A program made the translations under genes and the position numbers. This document shows, in pieces, positions 62,968 to 64,000 of a stretch of 64,000 nucleotides of DNA (position 1 is its first letter; each line of letters starts with the position of its first letter). The notes under the pieces are model-generated. The model did no database searches. It was not told the origin of the DNA and saw only the letters and a list, made by a program, of their open reading frames with translations. The stretch is from Propionibacteriaceae bacterium (lineage in GTDB: Bacteria; Actinomycetota; Actinomycetes; Propionibacteriales; Propionibacteriaceae). The stretch is from NCBI GenBank assembly GCA_009782915.1, contig WRIC01000002.1, positions 62,001-126,000 on the forward strand, in the 5' to 3' direction.

Positions 62968-64000
62968 CTAACCCACAGATTCTTCACTAGCCACAAAGGT
63001 GTTGCACACTCCTGGTGTCCAGGCATTCAAACCCTGATTAGTCCACCAAGCCCGGTTGGAACCCATGCCATGATCATCCTTATAGGGGGTCCTTCCCCCC
63101 AGGGAAGCGAAGATGGCCTCAATGTTGCTTCGATCCTTGGAGGTTAACCCTGTGGAGTCAGCAATCGAGTTGAGATAGAGCCCAGCGAAACAATCAGCTT
63201 GCATTTCGAGGCGTCGTGAGGTGTCCCATTCTTCGGCTTGAGTATCAGCATCATGGGCAAGAACGGCCTGGCTCATGAGAATCATGGTTCGATATTGGAT
63301 GGCATGACCGAACTCGTGGGCTATCACCGACTCAGCTATATAGCGCGACTGGCGTAGCTGGGGAGGGAAAGCATCAATGAGGTTTTTAGCGTAATACACC
63401 TGTTGATCTGCTGAACAATAAACAGCGTTATACATGGGAACCTGTCCACAGCGGGTGTTAATCTCCGAGGTGTACACCGTCACGGAGGGGCGCGGGAGGG
63501 AGAAGTTCGCTGCTGTGACAGGATCATGCCAGGTTTTCATCAGGCACTCCATGAACTCATTCATGTACTGTTCGATGACTGCCGGAGAACTATTCACCAG
63601 ATCAATATCTGCCACACCACAGTTGGTGGGTGTGATGTATTGGCTGTAGAGAGGATTATTGGCCAGCGCATTGCGTACGTCGTCATAGGTGGTGGGGAAG
63701 GGCGGATCATTGGGGTTCAGGTCCGGTGGTCCAGGAACCCATTCGCCACCAGGTGCAGGTGTGGAAGATGTGGGAGGCGGTGGTGGCGGTGGCGCAGGCT
63801 GCTGGTAACTGGTCATCTGGTCGTTGAAGGAACTAATCAAGGACGTGACAAAGGGAATGACCACAAAGAAGACAAAAGCCCAGAAGATGATCGTACGCAA
63901 CATGGACTTCTTTTTCGGTGGTTGCTGCCCAGCTGCACCGAAGCGACTCCTCGAAGGATTAGGTTGCTGGCGGGCCCAGGGGCTCGAGGTTGCGGCGGGC
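62968..64000 (-). CDS. Neutral zinc metallopeptidase (YpfJ family), partial
   Basis: Membrane-anchored zinc peptidase. The catalytic helix is VIAHEFGHAIQYRT, with the third ligand Glu in RRLEMQADCFAGLYL. An N-terminal transmembrane segment (IIFWAFVFFVVIPFVTSLIS) is followed by a Pro-rich linker (nine or more consecutive prolines broken by Ala). The track starts at ATG 63903, but the same frame stays open to the window edge and encodes a Gln/Pro/Arg-rich, then KKKS, cytoplasmic leader typical of these proteins. I therefore read the gene as extending beyond 64000, with its start outside the window. Confidence 0.85.
   Translation of the reverse strand, partial: PAATSSPWARQQPNPSRSRFGAAGQQPPKKKSMLRTIIFWAFVFFVVIPFVTSLISSFNDQMTSYQQPAPPPPPPPTSSTPAPGGEWVPGPPDLNPNDPPFPTTYDDVRNALANNPLYSQYITPTNCGVADIDLVNSSPAVIEQYMNEFMECLMKTWHDPVTAANFSLPRPSVTVYTSEINTRCGQVPMYNAVYCSADQQVYYAKNLIDAFPPQLRQSRYIAESVIAHEFGHAIQYRTMILMSQAVLAHDADTQAEEWDTSRRLEMQADCFAGLYLNSIADSTGLTSKDRSNIEAIFASLGGRTPYKDDHGMGSNRAWWTNQGLNAWTPGVCNTFVASEESVG

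Overview
The window is a stretch of an actinobacterial chromosome. Support comes from CarD next to ispD-ispF, a DtxR/IdeR regulator, DUF3027 and DUF2530 families, DUF4244/TadE/TadG-like pilus genes with a septum-site (Ssd/TadZ-like) ATPase, a SAF-domain/FmdB pair, and a coproporphyrin-type haem gene cluster. Moderate GC by eye and the haem gene order suggest Propionibacteriales or a relative, but this is inference. No phage, plasmid, transposase or CRISPR was seen.

Layout: 1-2.5 kb polar amino acid ABC transporter; 2.5-6.3 kb purL and a VanX-like lipoprotein; 6.3-7.3 kb repeats with a short Imm-5-like remnant; 7.3-13.6 kb groEL behind two CIRCE operators, narK with its ArsR-type regulator, a cold-shock protein and a DUF3027 protein; 13.8-17.5 kb DUF2530, an NCS2 permease, a DtxR-type regulator and two unknown proteins; tRNA-Arg(CCT); 17.8-20.2 kb SAF protein, FmdB and an MFS transporter; 20.5-25.9 kb an unknown gene, then rpsL-rpsG-fusA-tuf; 26-32 kb sugar transporter, oxidoreductase, EamA transporter and typA; 32.3-35.3 kb TrpXYZ-like ABC transporter; 35.2-39.9 kb phosphoesterase, L,D-transpeptidase, nth, holin-like protein and methyltransferase; 40-45 kb Tad/Flp pilus cluster; 45.2-49.5 kb topA, tmk and an SDR; 49.6-59.4 kb hemA-C-E-(radical SAM)-Y-H-D-B-L; 59.4-64 kb lipoprotein, gpmA, carD-ispD-ispF and a zinc metallopeptidase that runs off the window.

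The haem cluster encodes every step from glutamyl-tRNA to coproporphyrin plus an actinobacterial ferrochelatase. It has no chlorite-dismutase-like ChdC (HemQ) gene. Instead a radical SAM protein with AhbD/NirJ-type cysteine spacing sits between hemE and hemY. It is a candidate for an oxygen-independent coproheme decarboxylation step, and this is the most interesting metabolic hypothesis here.

Two further patterns cross gene boundaries. First, all four exact TTATCCACA (DnaA-box) motifs I found lie in three intergenic regions upstream of pilus-type genes. In each region the box is followed 30-31 bp later by a second exact or near copy in the same orientation. Second, many genes have a TAnnnT hexamer exactly six bases before the start codon, which predicts leaderless transcription and corrects several start sites. 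Most gaps longer than 250 bp are filled by two families of palindromic repeats and by tandem arrays derived from them. One family shows fully compensated stem changes between copies.
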